Positions 13,301 through 27,100 of a DNA stretch of 64,000 nt are shown here, in pieces (positions within the stretch are counted from its first letter, which is position 1; each line of letters begins with the position of its first letter). The stretch is from Baylisascaris procyonis. Its lineage: Eukaryota > Nematoda > Chromadorea > Rhabditida > Ascarididae. The translations under genes and the position numbers were made by a program. The notes beneath the pieces are model-generated. The model ran no database searches, was not told the origin of the DNA, and saw only the letters and a program-made list of their open reading frames with translations. The DNA lies in NCBI GenBank assembly GCA_037389465.1, contig JAZARR010000152.1, positions 682,001 to 746,000 on the forward strand. The letters run 5' to 3'.

Positions 13301-14140
13301 GGATTTTCCGAAAATATAAAGCACATTTTGCGTTTTTTCTTTTTCTTGAATTTTTGCTATTAACTTATGGATTTGATTGAACAAGTGAGCGGAAGGCAAA
13401 AGCGCGTAGTGTGCTAAATTGCCCTGGCGTGTTTCTCTACCTTGTTCTAGATGCAACTGTTTATTGGGAAATTGGCCTAAGGCTTGGATCGTTGCAGAAA
13501 TTTTTCATTAACATTTCAATGCTACGACGATGCTAAGAATTGGTATTTAATTTCCTGAAATTTTTTTATTTTTTTTGAAAAATATGGAGGATTTTTCATA
13601 TTTTTTTAATGAAATTTATGAAACATATAGAATTTGCCTAGGATCGGTTTCATCTCACCTGGATTTTTTTATTTTTTTTTTGTTTTTTTTTTTTTTTTGG
13701 AATCGTATAGCATTTCGGTGTCGCAATTTTTTTTAAAAGTATCTTGTCCATCCATCCTACTGCTCAACTTTTTTGGTCGATTTCTTTTTGACTATTATCC
13801 GCATTTTTAAAATCCCCAGTTGTCAGCTTCTGATCTCTCTATATGCCGTCTTTTCACTTCCGCTTCCTCCCCTCCTCCCCCCCCCCCCATCTCCCACCCT
13901 CCTCCCAATCATTTTTTATTCCCTTCTGGTTGCTGTTTTTTTTAAAGAAGGATTCACTGATAACAAACTATTTTGGGAGAGGATAAACGCCTTATATAAA
14001 GAATCCTATCTGAGGATGTTGGATTTTAAATGATCGAATCTTAATCCGTAGTTAGCTATAAATAATAAGAATCATTTCGTATATACTCGTTTAATAGGGA
14101 AATAAGGTAAGAAAGTATTTTTTATGCTCGATTTTATAGC
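7343..14140. other. AT-rich noncoding stretch with a GC-richer island
   Basis: Holds a GC-richer patch at 10850-11060, a TGACGTCA at 11423, GACCGGTT motifs at 9033 and 11763-11873, two copies of a short GCGC inverted-repeat element (11949 and 13397) and a 12-base C run (13877-13888). No exon is supported. Confidence 0.6.
12993..13058. repeat. 32-bp direct duplication
   Basis: Two adjacent copies of an A/T-rich unit containing TATTATAATAAAC and TTTTTTAAGTTTTC. Confidence 0.85.
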
Positions 14141-14276
14141 ATTACCTATTATTAGTGTATTACCTACCCGTACTGCGTTACCTACCCATACTGCATTACC
14201 TACCCATACTGCATTGCCTACCCATACTGCGTTACCTACCCATACTGCATTACCTGCCCTTACTGCGTTACCTAAT
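14141..14276. repeat. 18-bp minisatellite, about seven copies
   Basis: The unit TTACCTACCCATACTGCA repeats with small changes. It makes spurious open frames on both strands (LPTHTA on +, VGNAVW on -). Same unit length as the 1.4-kb satellite but unrelated sequence. Confidence 0.92.
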
Positions 14277-15921
14277 CCTTGTACACTAATTGCTTTTCTG
14301 GTATTTCTCTTTTTTTTTTTCTTTTTATAGCATCTACATTTTCTAGAGGATCTAATCTTATTCTTATTATACGACACTTTCTATCATTCTCTATAGTGAT
14401 AATTTTCTATTTCAAATATTTTTTATTCATAATTTAAGTAATTTTTATAGATGTCTTACGGCAAGTTACATTGACAATAAGCATTGATACCATCTGTATA
14501 GGTTTTGTCTGCATTGAATATTTTTTGTCAAAGTTTTTATTGCTCCAAGCCTATCAAGCCTGAAGATTTAAGGCTTAGAGTTATAATTCGTTAATTTCAA
14601 TTCATATCTCTTGGTGCAATTTTTGAGATTTGAGATTATATCTGGACTTATTTTTGAATCCGTTCACGAGCATTTACAATCGAAAGAACTCAATTTCTAT
14701 GAGTGCATTTTTTTTAAAGAATGAAAATTATTATTTATGTTATATATTGTTAAGGGATGCAAAATCAGATATAGCTGACGAAACATTGTCTCTATGGTGG
14801 TACACATTTGAAGATATTGGATTTTTGTTTGATGCACAATTCTGATGAATTCGACGCAGCTTGCATTTTTTTTTTGTTTTTTTTTTTTTGTTTGTTTCGA
14901 CTCATTTTGTCCTTCTTCTATTCGCATGTTTGCCTCTGTTCATTTTCTTTACCAAATTCAAAGGGAAGGTGGCAATCACTAAATGAATAAAAAAAGAAAA
15001 AAAAATTATCCCATTGCAAAGATTTGGATGGGAAAATATTGGTGAATTTTTTTTTCTACAATTTTAGAAAATAAGCGATGCAAGAAATCACCTATAAAAT
15101 ATAAAAACTAATTGAAGCCGAGAAATTTTGTTTGAGATTTCAAGTGGTTGAATTGAAATTAGAATATAAGAGCGAAAAGTTGAAGGAGAGCTTAGTTAAA
15201 GCTGAGTTGCTTGGAGGGGGTGGATGAGGGAGGGGGGATGATGTAGCCTTTTTTTATTAGTCAATATAAAATGTTCGACGGGGTTTGGCTCCTTGAAAAG
15301 GTTTTCCTTACGGGAAGGAATGTTAATTTGAAGGGGGGAGGGTAAGGGGGTGGAGGGGATTGTTAATCCATCCACTAAGGAAAGGGGCTAAGGGAAGGGA
15401 AGGGAAAGAGGAAGGAAGGAAGTCGGAGAGGTACAAATCTTAGTCGACGTTACCTGAACTAGTATGAATTGATTATCGTTATATAGATAGAGTTTACCTA
15501 AAGTCGAGAAATGGTATTATTGGTATGAATGTCGGGGGTTGAAGTGTGAACTTAGATAATTCATTGACTATTTGTCAGTTTTAATTTTTTTTAATTTTTT
15601 TATTTTTTCTTACATTTCAAATATTATTGAATTAATAAGTCGTATTTTTAAGTATATAAATATGAAAGTTTATTGATTATTGCATTAATATTTACCTTTT
15701 TAATTTATACTTATTTGCATGTTTTTGGAAAAAGAAAAAAAACTATTGTAAGCAAGAGGAGGCCATTTTGAAATAGTACTGCGCTCTTTGGAATGCAATT
15801 TTCCTATTAAATTATATATCCCATATCCGCATGCATAAGTCATCCGTGTTTTCTTGATTGCTTTATTGTACATTCACTAAACAAACTCAGGCGTTTTATT
15901 ATTTATTCAAGTAAATGTTTA

Positions 15922-15922
<1 letters not shown>

Positions 15923-15983
<61 letters not shown>
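15923..15983. repeat. (TA)n microsatellite
   Basis: About 30 uninterrupted TA units. Confidence 0.97.
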
Positions 15984-15985
<2 letters not shown>

Positions 15986-16503
15986 AAACTATTCAAAAAA
16001 AGGAGATACTAAAGCATGAGTTACGCAAGATTAGATATCAAAGCTTGAATTACTCAAAAAAAACTATAATTTCCGCTTAAAGGAATCTTAAAATAAACTC
16101 TCATAGGTGATAAAATTTGAATATTATTGATGAAATATTCAAATTAAAATTTATTTTGCATAAATAAGGTGTTATGATAATCACCTTTCGAATGTGTAAA
16201 CATTTTTTGGCGAGATGCATCACGTCAAACAAATCTTCGATCGAATGCCGCCGTTTGGATATGTGAAGAGCGGATTTGGGGCATATAGCCCATCCGATGT
16301 TCAAATCCCTCCTCACGGGAAGTCATGTGCCGCCAACTAGGGACACTCCCTTAGCAAAGATCAACCAATCTTTCATTTCTAGGCATTGACACCAAACATC
16401 TGTTCTCTTCTAATCGAAGTCTAGCTATTTTGCTGACTGCTTCTTATTTCGATCTATATAGAAATATTTCAACAATTATTTATCTTTGAATTATTCTCTT
16501 ATA

Positions 16504-16504
16504 T

Positions 16505-16567
<63 letters not shown>
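16504..16567. repeat. (TTTA)n microsatellite
   Basis: About 16 TTTA units. Confidence 0.96.
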
Positions 16568-16568
<1 letters not shown>

Positions 16569-18514
16569 TTTTCGTTTGTTTATTTCCCACTTCATTTCTA
16601 TTTATTTAGCTTACTCTATTGATAAAAATAATTACTATCTGTTATGTAAATAATTATGCAAAATTCTATTTAAATTATACGTATCTTTTTCACTTGAATC
16701 ATCTTATTTTGTAATTGCAGAGCTCTGCAATCCTAAATGATTCCAATTGAATATCTACGCGTCTATGTGCTTGAAGAGTTGCATTTTCCTCTTTTTTTTT
16801 GTTCATAGAATGTGGGATAGACTAATACCAAGTTGAGATTTATCATTGACCGCTTATATAAGTGCAGATCTAGTGAGTGGATTTTATTTTTGCAATGCAC
16901 GATTCTCATATCACATTCAGCAGTCGATAAATTCATATATTTTATCGCTCATAAATTTGAATATACAAAATTTATCGCAAATTGCAATCTTATCAAATTT
17001 TATTGCGTTTTCGATTCGATTTTCTTCGATGCTCTCTCTTCAGCTTGATGTGTTGTTGTTCACTAAACATTTATGGCTCATAAAATTTGGCATTTCCGAG
17101 TGCCATTTTATTTTTGCATATGAATGACCCTATAAAAAAGCAAATCCTTAATTACTCGTAAGCTTTAAAGCTTCCTTTCTTTTTTATCTTTTGGAAAAGA
17201 TTTTTTTTTTATGAAAAGTATATTTTTATTTTAATTAAATATTCTAAATAAATTTTTGAAAAGAATTTTTTAAAAAAATAATAATTCTAAATAAATTTTA
17301 AAATATATACTAGTGTTTGAACTAAATAGGGCGATGAGTGTAGCAAAAAAAATAAAATTTTCCAACATATTTTCCGCTTGAGACCTATTATTTCTAATAA
17401 ATCTATTTGCAGCATAAAATTATTGTAGCTTATTTATTTTTTCATTTATCGTTTGTTTTTTTTCACCGATATTTTTTAATTTATTCATTTTTTATTTACA
17501 AAAAGAAAAAAAAATTCCATCGATAAATTATCTAAGAAACAAATTTAATTATATTTATATTTTTTTACTATAATATTTATTAGTATTTAATTTATTGCAT
17601 AGATTCATTTAATTCGTTCACTAAATTATTTTTTATTGATCGTTGAGAATATTCTCACGGAGATCATTAATCGTCATTATTGAGCATTTAAAAATTTATG
17701 AGAATTTCAATAAAATATTTGCCATTTAAGTGGGATTTTTTTTTCTAATCGTTTTTTTTATTCAAGAGACGATGATTAGGGGAATGCGTCCGCCGAATTT
17801 GGCTATTTCGTTTATTTGCCACGCCTAAAACTCTGATGCAATCCATCCTCTTCTTTAGTTTGCACAATTCAAAGACGAATAGTCTCTCCTATAAAGCGTC
17901 GATGCAATTCTTATATTTATTCGTCGTTTACTGATTTCTCCTATTTGTGGTGATCGTTGAAATAAGTTGAATTTTTTTTTTTAATTTTAAATTTTTTATT
18001 TTAAATGGACTATTGTAAATTTTGATTTATAAAAACGCATTATTTTAAAATCATGTTTGTAGTTGTATGTATGTGTCTGTCTGTGTTGGTCTGTGTTGGT
18101 CTGTTCTATTGGACGTACGAAAGTTGTTGGATTGATTATATGCCTAATGTTGATCAGCTATATCGTATTTCATATTAACATATCTATTGGAGCATTTATT
18201 GCGTATCATATTTATATGGGAAAATGCGATGAGCTAATATAGGCATCTAAAAATGGATAAAGATTTACATACATTTTAAATAAATGATCCATTTATGAAA
18301 AAAAGAAAAAAGAACTTTTTTTTTTTTTTAAATTTTATAACGGTAATGAGATTGTTTGGTGAAAAAGAAGTCATTCGTTTTATGTATTTTAATTTTTTGC
18401 TATAAGCAGATGATTTCACATCGCGTTATTATTTTATCTCTGTCACATTTTTTATTAATTCGATCCTTCAATGATATTTTTTCATTATTGAGTTTTTAAA
18501 TTCGAAAGCAGTAA

Positions 18515-18515
<1 letters not shown>

Positions 18516-18563
<48 letters not shown>
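18516..18563. repeat. (TA)n microsatellite
   Basis: About 24 TA units. Confidence 0.96.
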
Positions 18564-18566
<3 letters not shown>

Positions 18567-19787
18567 ACGTGTATAATCTGTGTGCATTTATGTCGGTGTA
18601 TGTATAAGTGTATGCGTTTGTGCATAGAATCGAGAAGTTTCAATTTGTGGTAAATTCTTCAACGAGAACATCTTCACGAGCGTTTTTTTTTTTTTTTGCC
18701 GCACATAACTGCATTTTATTTCTCAAAGCATTACCCATTTCTTATTAAAGCCTCTCATGTTCTTTAATGATGTCTGAAATAGTCATTCGTTTTCATTCCA
18801 AATGTAAACTTATTCTTCCATTTAAAAAAATAAATAAATAAAACTTTTGAAAGGCAATGAGGATTGAAGATTTGAAATCTTTGGAAAATCAGTGGGATTA
18901 TTTCATTACTAAATCGTCAGTAATTATGCACCCAGAGGAAATAACATTTCTATCGTCTCTCAGTTGTTTTTTTTTTGTTTTTTTTTTTTTTTTTGCGTTT
19001 TTTGCTGAATTTCCACTAAATTTGCTAAGTTTTTTTTTTTTTGATTTTCACGTTGATTTTTCTACAATATTATTTTCAGACTATATAATTATCTTTAACA
19101 AATATTTTCACATTTTTATGAGTCATATAAGTTGGCATGATTCCTCTTTATGCTGTTTTGTTATTCATCTTTAATCAATGAAAAGTTACTTCATTTTTTT
19201 CTCTCTCTCTCTTAATTTGTATTTGCATCTATCTTGCCACCCGCAATCTACTTATTCCACCCCATCTTCTTCGCCTAGCCTTTCTTTTTTTCTTCTTTAT
19301 TTGTTGACACATAATATAAGAAAAATAAGAGTACTGAGGTTATTCATAAATTTTAGTGACAGCCGGGTGAGAGGGAAATGAGAGAATTGAAGAAATTATT
19401 CGTGTAATTAAGCTCTTCATTGCTTTTATTTGCTCCACCAAATGAAATATCAAATTTCACATTTCGATATATGGAAATAACGCTCAAAATTTACTAAATA
19501 TAGCAGACGGCGACTGGGTTTTACAATTCAAAGAGATGAAAATTTACTGTTTTTCTCCTGCTCCCACCCACCCCCTCAGTCCAATTCTCCCCCCACCCCT
19601 ATCATTCCCAAAAATTCCCCTCAAAAAATTCAAAAGAGTGGGGGGTGGGGGGGGGGGGGGGGAAGGGTGGACGTTTTATGCATAGATTAGCAAAGGGCAA
19701 TTTAACACAAATGTGCCAATTGTGTGTTTTTGTCAACTAGCGAAGCGACACTCAACAATTGTTGGAACGCGTCGCATATTGTGTGTA

Positions 19788-19799
19788 TGTGTATGTGTA

Positions 19800-19860
<61 letters not shown>

Positions 19861-19876
19861 GTGTGTGTGTGTGTGC
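19788..19876. repeat. (GT)n microsatellite with GTAT interruptions
   Basis: GT repeat with TATGTG variants on both sides; produces the poly-Cys-Val and poly-His-Thr open frames on opposite strands, which are not genes. Confidence 0.97.
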
Positions 19877-22800
19877 AAAGCAAGCTAAGCAATGCTATTG
19901 AGCGCGGTTGGAAAACGTTTCGAATAGGAAGTTTTTGATCGATATTTAGCAATCCACTTTAAGCTCTAACAAAATTTGAGGGCATTTTTATTTTAAATAT
20001 TTAAATTTTTAAATTTTATATTTTCCTTGATTATTTCTTTCTCTCGTATAATTTAGTATATCGATTTTAAGTTGGAGAAGAGGGAGAGTGGAATGAGAAG
20101 GGAAGGGGGTTAATCAGTTTACAATCATTGACATACGATTTACAAAGATAGGTCAGGTTAATCTAGATGGGTAGTTTTACCTTTTTTTTATTGAAAGGCT
20201 CATAAAAGCTCATAAATTTGACGGATGGGATGGAATAGAGATATATATTCCTTATTTGCTTATATGGTTTAGAGCTGAAATAGCTGTTTTATATTTAAAT
20301 TTTTTTGAAGAGCAGTTTAAATTTACCTTCTCTACAGCATTGCTGAGTTAATTTTACCCGCCCGAAAATCCATGGCGAAAGTGTCTTAAGGGGGCGGTTC
20401 GATATCGTTCATAGATGTCTGAGTACCTGAGCAAAGTTTACGTGAAATACATACTAAAAAATTGAGATTAATTAAATTTTTTAAATTTACAACTCTCAAA
20501 TATATTTGCTCATATCTGAAGGCGCACACAGACACTCAGATAGTTAGGTGAACTGACAGCTGAATATTACTAACTGGCAGACACTGGGTACAGCTGAATT
20601 TATTAGTACATAGGTTTCAACTCTCATATAGTTTCTCGTTTACGTTGCTTGTCCTCCTACATTATGGTCTTCCCCAAGAGTTCACTTCATGTGATTGAAA
20701 TTCCCGTCCAAGAAATAGAACACCATTTTATTGTGGATATTTGCGCCATAGGGCACTTGCGCTATAGGAAATCATTATAAAAGTGATTAAAATGTGATCA
20801 TGTGATTAAAATGCAGTCATTTGCGCCACAAACAAAATTTGCACTTTCATGCCGGAATTGTAACGCCTACCCGTGAAATCTTTGATGAAATCTCGAGGGT
20901 TTATAAATTTTTTTATTTTACTTTTTATTTTTATTTAAAAAAAATTTTTTTATTATTCCAGAGGATTTTCTTGATGAGTTTGAGTGGTCGTTGATAGAGG
21001 ACGTCTTATAAAGGCGAGATTAATATTGTTTTCTAAGTTGTTTTTTAAAGAAAATATAACGATGACCTGTTGCATTGCAAGATTATGCGTAAAATTGCTT
21101 TTGAAGTTGCATATAGCAAAAAGGGAGATGAGTTCCGGGATGAATTATTTGAATAGAGAGGTTTCATCTAAATTTTGCGTCTATTACCTATACCTATCTA
21201 TATATCTATTTCGAATTATTCACTTATTTAATAAAATTTTGACCATATATATTTACGCCTATGTGAAATGGATCTAAAGACCATGGTCTAACCCTGAATG
21301 CACAAACCTCAGCATGATCCACCCAATGATCAATAATAATCGATAATGATATCAACACCATCTTTTCGAACTATACGATGGGTTGGCTTATTGCTCGCCG
21401 ATGTCATGTTGTTATGTGGACATAACCGTTCTCAGTTAGGTATTTTCCACTTATGTTTGGTAGATTCTACACCATTGCAAAGAATCAAGTAGAATTTTGC
21501 ACTATATAACTTCTTTTTGAAGATTTTTTAATTTAGCTTTAATTAATTTCTAAGGATGGATTTCCTTCTAGAGGTAAACTTCAAAGGAATGTCTAAAAGT
21601 AGACCTGTTTTTGGATAAAGATGAATAACTTTTGGTTCTTTGCAAATGAAAATATAGAGTGCTTTTCGTATTATGAACATGCAAGGGGTCTGATGGTACT
21701 CGTGAGTTATTGTCTCTTCGAATTTTTCTCTTTTTTTTTGTTTCTCAGTGAAAAATAGAAGAAAAATTTCAAAAATTCTTTATATGCATTCCTTTAGTCG
21801 CTTCTATTTATTAGTAATAAATATACCGTACCTTCTCAAATAGAACCCCTGCAATAGAATTTTTTCCTCATTCGACGAAAAGGGTATTTATAAGTGATCA
21901 TCTCAATAGAAACGCTCTTATTAACACCTTTTTTTTGTTCTAGCAGATATTGGTTCGCTAACGTTATCATAGTTGTACGCGATTAGATATGCTTTTTTTT
22001 TTCGAAACTTCATTTACTTGTTCTTATATTTAATTGTTGTTGGGTGGAAAAATTATACTATAGATGCACCTTGAGGCGTTTCTTTCATTATATTTTTAGG
22101 TACTTCCGGTTTGCATGGAATTTCTTGACATGACAGGGCAGGAGTCGTTTTTTTTATAAACATAAAATTTTGTTCGCAATGAAATCTCGCCAACTTGGAT
22201 AAATTCCGTTCGCTTCCTCAGCGGGAAAAGCTTAGTTTTTGGGGAAGTTTGGCATAGTTTTTGAAATTTTTTCAATTTAATACGTACAGAATAGTACTTG
22301 AAAGGGAGCAGAAGGAATCTCTGACTAGTAGGTAAACATCGCATCCCTTTCCCAGCCCTTACCTACCAATTAATATTTTTAGAGTTTGTGGGGAATAACG
22401 ATTCCATAATTCGTCTTTTCCTTCCCTCGCCTATTCCCTTATCCTTTTCTACCCTCTCCCCTCTCCCTTTATCCCTTTATCCCCCATATTCCTGAATATG
22501 TTCACATATGCATTGTGTGCATTGCATTCATTGCCTCATCGATTAGAGGAGACGACCTTATTAAGATTAGCGACCAACAATAATTCTACTCGGAAAAAAT
22601 TCTTTTCCATTCTAACCGATTTTTTTGAAATATTTTTTTTATAAAAATTTTCTTCCAAATTTTATTTCTATTCTTTGAATTTTATTTATTTTCTCTTAAA
22701 ATTGCACTCTTTTTTTTCCAATAAAAAAAAACATCGTTTATCTATCAATGTGATGGGGTTTTTTTTTTTACCGAGGTGGGATTTTACATGAAAAAAATAT

Positions 22801-23800
22801 TGAGATGGGAAAGGGGAGGGAAGGTCAACAATTACCCTACCCGAAAATGTTAGATAGTGAAATAATACGGATATTGATATGTGAATGCATTATTTTGGAA
22901 AAACGATTGCGGAGGGCAATAACGTTTGCTGCAATAATTCGTGGTTATTGTTGTTTGCGGCGGTGAACGCTACGCCTTGAGGTGAAACGAATGCGATGAA
23001 ATAGATTTTTCGTCATTGGCAAATGCATCAGTGTGCGTTGTGTGCTCTTCAACCGATCTTATAGTCTATACTCATCACATATATGTGGTCCAATATCCTT
23101 ATTTCTCTTGTAGCCTAGAAATTATTACGTTGGGCTGCTTTTTTTGCGCTTATTTTTATTTTTTATTTTTTATTTTATTACTGATAATTTGATGCTTCAA
23201 TTAATTCATATTGCATTGTTTATTCTTTGATTATGTCGCGTTTTTTTTTTTTTGCATATCTGCAAGATATATAGTAATACCTAGAATAGTATTACATATT
23301 CACGATGTTTTGACTGGGATTGGCACAAGATGAGGTATTGAACACTGAAATCGTCATTATTTTTTTTTTTTTTTGAATATTGGGGCTAGGACGGATGGGA
23401 GGGGGAAAGAAGAGGGGGATTTAGCGCCGAGCTGAAATTAGATGTCTCTCTTCCCCCCCCCCTTCTTTTTCAAAAAAGAAAACAACTAAGTAAACCGCCG
23501 CTTAAATGCTCCATCATTTTCTCTGGTCCTACTTTTTATCAACTAATTATACAAATTAAAAAAAAAAAAAATTCATCGGAATTCGGTTCCGAATTTAGAC
23601 GATTCTTCCGTTATAGGTGGAATCCTAATTGCGATAGCAATACCTGATGCCTGATCTCTTGCCCTTCGTATATCTTTGGGCATTTATTTTCTAGCGCTGC
23701 AATCCACTTACTTGTCTACTCTTAAAAAAGCAGAGAAAATCATCATTTTTTAATGAAAAAAAAAACACGCTTCTTGCATTTGTTCTTCAAATAGCACCAG

Positions 23801-23822
23801 CTGCTGCTGCTGCTGCTGCTGC
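23801..23822. repeat. (CTG)7 triplet repeat
   Basis: Seven CTG units with no convincing coding frame around them. Confidence 0.9.
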
Positions 23823-25441
23823 GAATTTTTGAGTTCAAGCTCATACTCATCTAGCTCGAGCTAAAATACGCAATCGAAATTCGAAAAACTTTCGTCATTG
23901 ATGACTAGAGGGACTCAGTTATCCTGAATGAAAAAAATTTAAGCTCGACTTTGCAAAAACTTAATTTGGACGTGCTGAAATGCTGGAAACAACTTGAAAA
24001 TGCTGTTACTCTAACTATTAAAGTAGTCTTAAAAAGCGATGAATTACTTGTTTTGCTTTTTATTAATAAACATCAACGCCATCAACACTCTTAAATTTTT
24101 TCAAAATTTTTTAAGGGATTTCACTAAATGTTTCCACCTCGAAGAGGCTCATTGATAACAGCAATCAGCATAATAGAGATTGGATCATTCAATGGCTTTG
24201 AGATCTTAATAATCAGTAATATTTATATTTTCATTATAATATGTAAATTTACTTGCACCCTAGTGATCAGGATTTTATCATATCACCACATGAAGCTGCA
24301 GGGATATTTAACTTCCTATATATTTTGAATTTTATATTTAGTTGTTTTGAAGAGCACTTTTATTGAAAGATAACTTAAGGGTTTCATAGTTTTACTTAAG
24401 AGTAAATCGAAATCACTAACATTTTTGGCGGCTTAGAGATATTTTTCTAGCCACCTAAAAAGATCGATAAAGGATTTATGATGCCCTAAATTTGCATTTA
24501 TCCCTTGCATGAGTTTATAATTTTACAATAAATATATTTAATTAAATATTTCAATAAATAGAGGCAAATTTTTGTGAATATTTGCGCTCATATTAACATC
24601 CATATATGCATGATGATTTAGCATTCATTCGTAGTGTTATGTGAGCATTACTTTACCATGGGTAGTAATTAGTAGTTTGCAAGGTAAAGGAATTCAAGAA
24701 TAGGTGAATATGAAGCAGAATCCGTATATGTTGCAATTTTGAAAAGATCAGCTACAAAAGGGGAGGGGTCGTTGACTATTTCCCATAGCCTGATTTCAAT
24801 CGTATATGAGATCAGCTTATCGTAGAGTACGTCGACGCGAATGAGGTGGGATTTATTCGCCGTTCAAAATTTATAATTGAGTTGGAATAAATTGTCAATA
24901 AAAGCTTCTCAGTGGGGTTCCAGTTCCCTACCCCCCCCTTCCCCCCACCCTCCTTCCCAAAAAGGAACTAAAAAGACAGTGGGGTGTGGGGGGGGGGGGG
25001 GGGGAGTACAAACGACTCAACACTTCACAAAAAAAGTCAAAATAGGATGTCATTACAAATGTTCAACATTCTGCGATCCCTCATAGCATTACATATATAC
25101 TGTTCATTTATTCGCTGTGTTCGTACTTTCAATAATGACGTAAAAGATTTGCTTTGTTAGCTAACGTTCAATGGTGTAGTGAAAAAAAAAATCGATTGCA
25201 ATAGTCAATTTCGATGTTTTGCGTCTTTGGTAATTCTATGAGAAACGGATATATCTGGGATCAATAGATGGGTGAGGGTGGGGAGGGGGGAGAGTCGGAG
25301 GGACTAGTTGAAATGATAGAGGAATGAAAAATTAAGAGTTGAATTTTTCCTCGCTGAATTATCTAAATTTGAGTTCATTTCTATGTGTTGTTTGTCCATA
25401 GCTTATTTGCACCGGAATACATCGTTATGTATGTTTTATAT

Positions 25442-25443
<2 letters not shown>

Positions 25444-25491
<48 letters not shown>
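25444..25491. repeat. (TA)n microsatellite
   Basis: About 24 TA units. Confidence 0.96.
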
Positions 25492-25493
<2 letters not shown>

Positions 25494-27035
25494 ATCGATA
25501 GATTTAGAAAGAAATGTGAGTGCAAGTAAGGGAAAAGGGTAGAACTGAATAAAATCATTGTCATCCCCGTCACTCTGTAATTGACGTTCAGAATGTAACA
25601 GCAAAAAATCGCATTGAGAGCGCAAGCATTGAATTACGAACGGTCTTCATTGGTTTATAGACGAAGGCACGTATCCTCATCACTCTACCTTGTGAGTCCG
25701 CAATCGCCTTGCACTACGAAGTTTTTTGCTAACCAATCGATTGATGTCTGTGAATGTCTGCAGACATCTGTCGATTAATTCTAAAGTTATTGAAATATTA
25801 CGCTAGTCATTACTCTACCAGCATATGATTTTTCTTACATGAATGATATCATTTTTAAAGGTTTTTTTTTTAATTTTTGAATAAATAGCTTTCAGGATTT
25901 TTAAAATTTGTATATTTCTTTATTAGTTCCAGGAAAATTTTTGCTCTTTCTCGATATTATACATTTTTTATGAATATATTATAATTAGATGGCATAGTTT
26001 TGATAAATTTTTTATTTATCCCTTATAGGCTTTCTTTAGAATATAAAAAAAAGCAATTTTCTCTATGCTATATATCATTTTCAATTTATTTTCTCTTATT
26101 TTTCGCTATTTTCGCTAAATTTTTCTCGCATTTGTTATTAAATATTTAATGCATCATCAAGTAGAAAGCGGAAGTAGATGAAATCGAAAAAAAAAAAATG
26201 AAATGATGAAGATAAAATTATATGCAGCCGTTTGGCAGCAATTCTCATTTTTTTCTTTCAATACGTATCGTTATTTTTCTTAAGTGATACTGTTATGACG
26301 AATTTTTTTATTAAATATAATTTGGTTTTTTTTTTCAAATTTAAATCGTGAAAATCTTCACGAGAAGCTGTCTGGAGGAAATTTTCATTCCATTTTTATG
26401 TCGTTTTATCCGCATGTTTATTTTCGTTTTTTATTTTTATTTAGTAAGTTATTTATTCATCGTTTATTTAATATAAAAATTAAATTGATAATATAAAAAT
26501 ATTGGAAAGTAATGTGGAGTATTTGAAAATATTTTTTTCTCAATTTTTTTCTATTTGGTTATTTTGTATTTTTGGTTTATTTTGTATTTTTGACTTTTTT
26601 TTGCTCTTTTGCTGTCTGGAAAATCGTTCTTTCAGTTGAATTATTTGGTTATTTCGAGAAATTAAATCCTTAGAAAATTTTTATTCCATTTTTATGAATA
26701 TTATTTTTCAAATTTTTAAATTTTCTTAAGTGTTAATTTCATTGGAATTTTAATATTGGCATTATATATATGTATTGATTTTTATATAATTACATATATC
26801 TATTAAAATTATTCTTCTAAATTAAAACGTAAATTAAAATTTTTTTAAAATAGTTTTCTGCAAAGAAAATTTTAAAAAATTATGGACAAAAATAAACGTA
26901 ATAAATCTAACACACGTGCAGTCGGTCGGTCTCATATAGGATTGTTCATTATTTTCAAATCTCTTTATTTCTATCTTTGCACATTTATCTTATAGATGAT
27001 CGCTGTTCAATTTCTAATTTCCTATAGCATTAGTG

Positions 27036-27100
27036 ATAATGACATAGCGCAGTGGTTAAATGCTTTGCTTACTTTACAGAGTGTTTGAAGTTCTTTTCAT
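27036..27100 (+). other. tRNA-like fragment (possible tRNA relic or SINE head)
   Basis: ATAGCGCAGTGGTTAAATGC resembles a D-arm with an RNA polymerase III A box, and CTTTG/CAGAG could pair as an anticodon stem with an over-long loop. The expected B box (GTTCGAATCC) is only weakly matched by GTTTGAAGTTC. Not a functional tRNA as it stands. Confidence 0.25.

Larger units (their letters stand above)
14277..22890. other. AT-rich noncoding stretch
   Basis: Contains the microsatellites listed separately, a GC-richer unidentified segment at 16190-16400, a G-rich patch at 15180-15420 and a 16-base G run (19647-19662). Short open frames are chance. Confidence 0.6.

Noticed and set aside
14072..14377. 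101-codon minus-strand frame with VGNAVW repeats and its plus-strand mate
   Set aside because: Translations of the 18-bp minisatellite.
16270..16320. tRNA gene with a GTTCAAATCCC B box
   Set aside because: The five bases on either side do not pair as a T stem, and no acceptor or anticodon stem fits.
19713..19952. Poly-Cys-Val and poly-His-Thr frames
   Set aside because: Translations of the (GT)n microsatellite.
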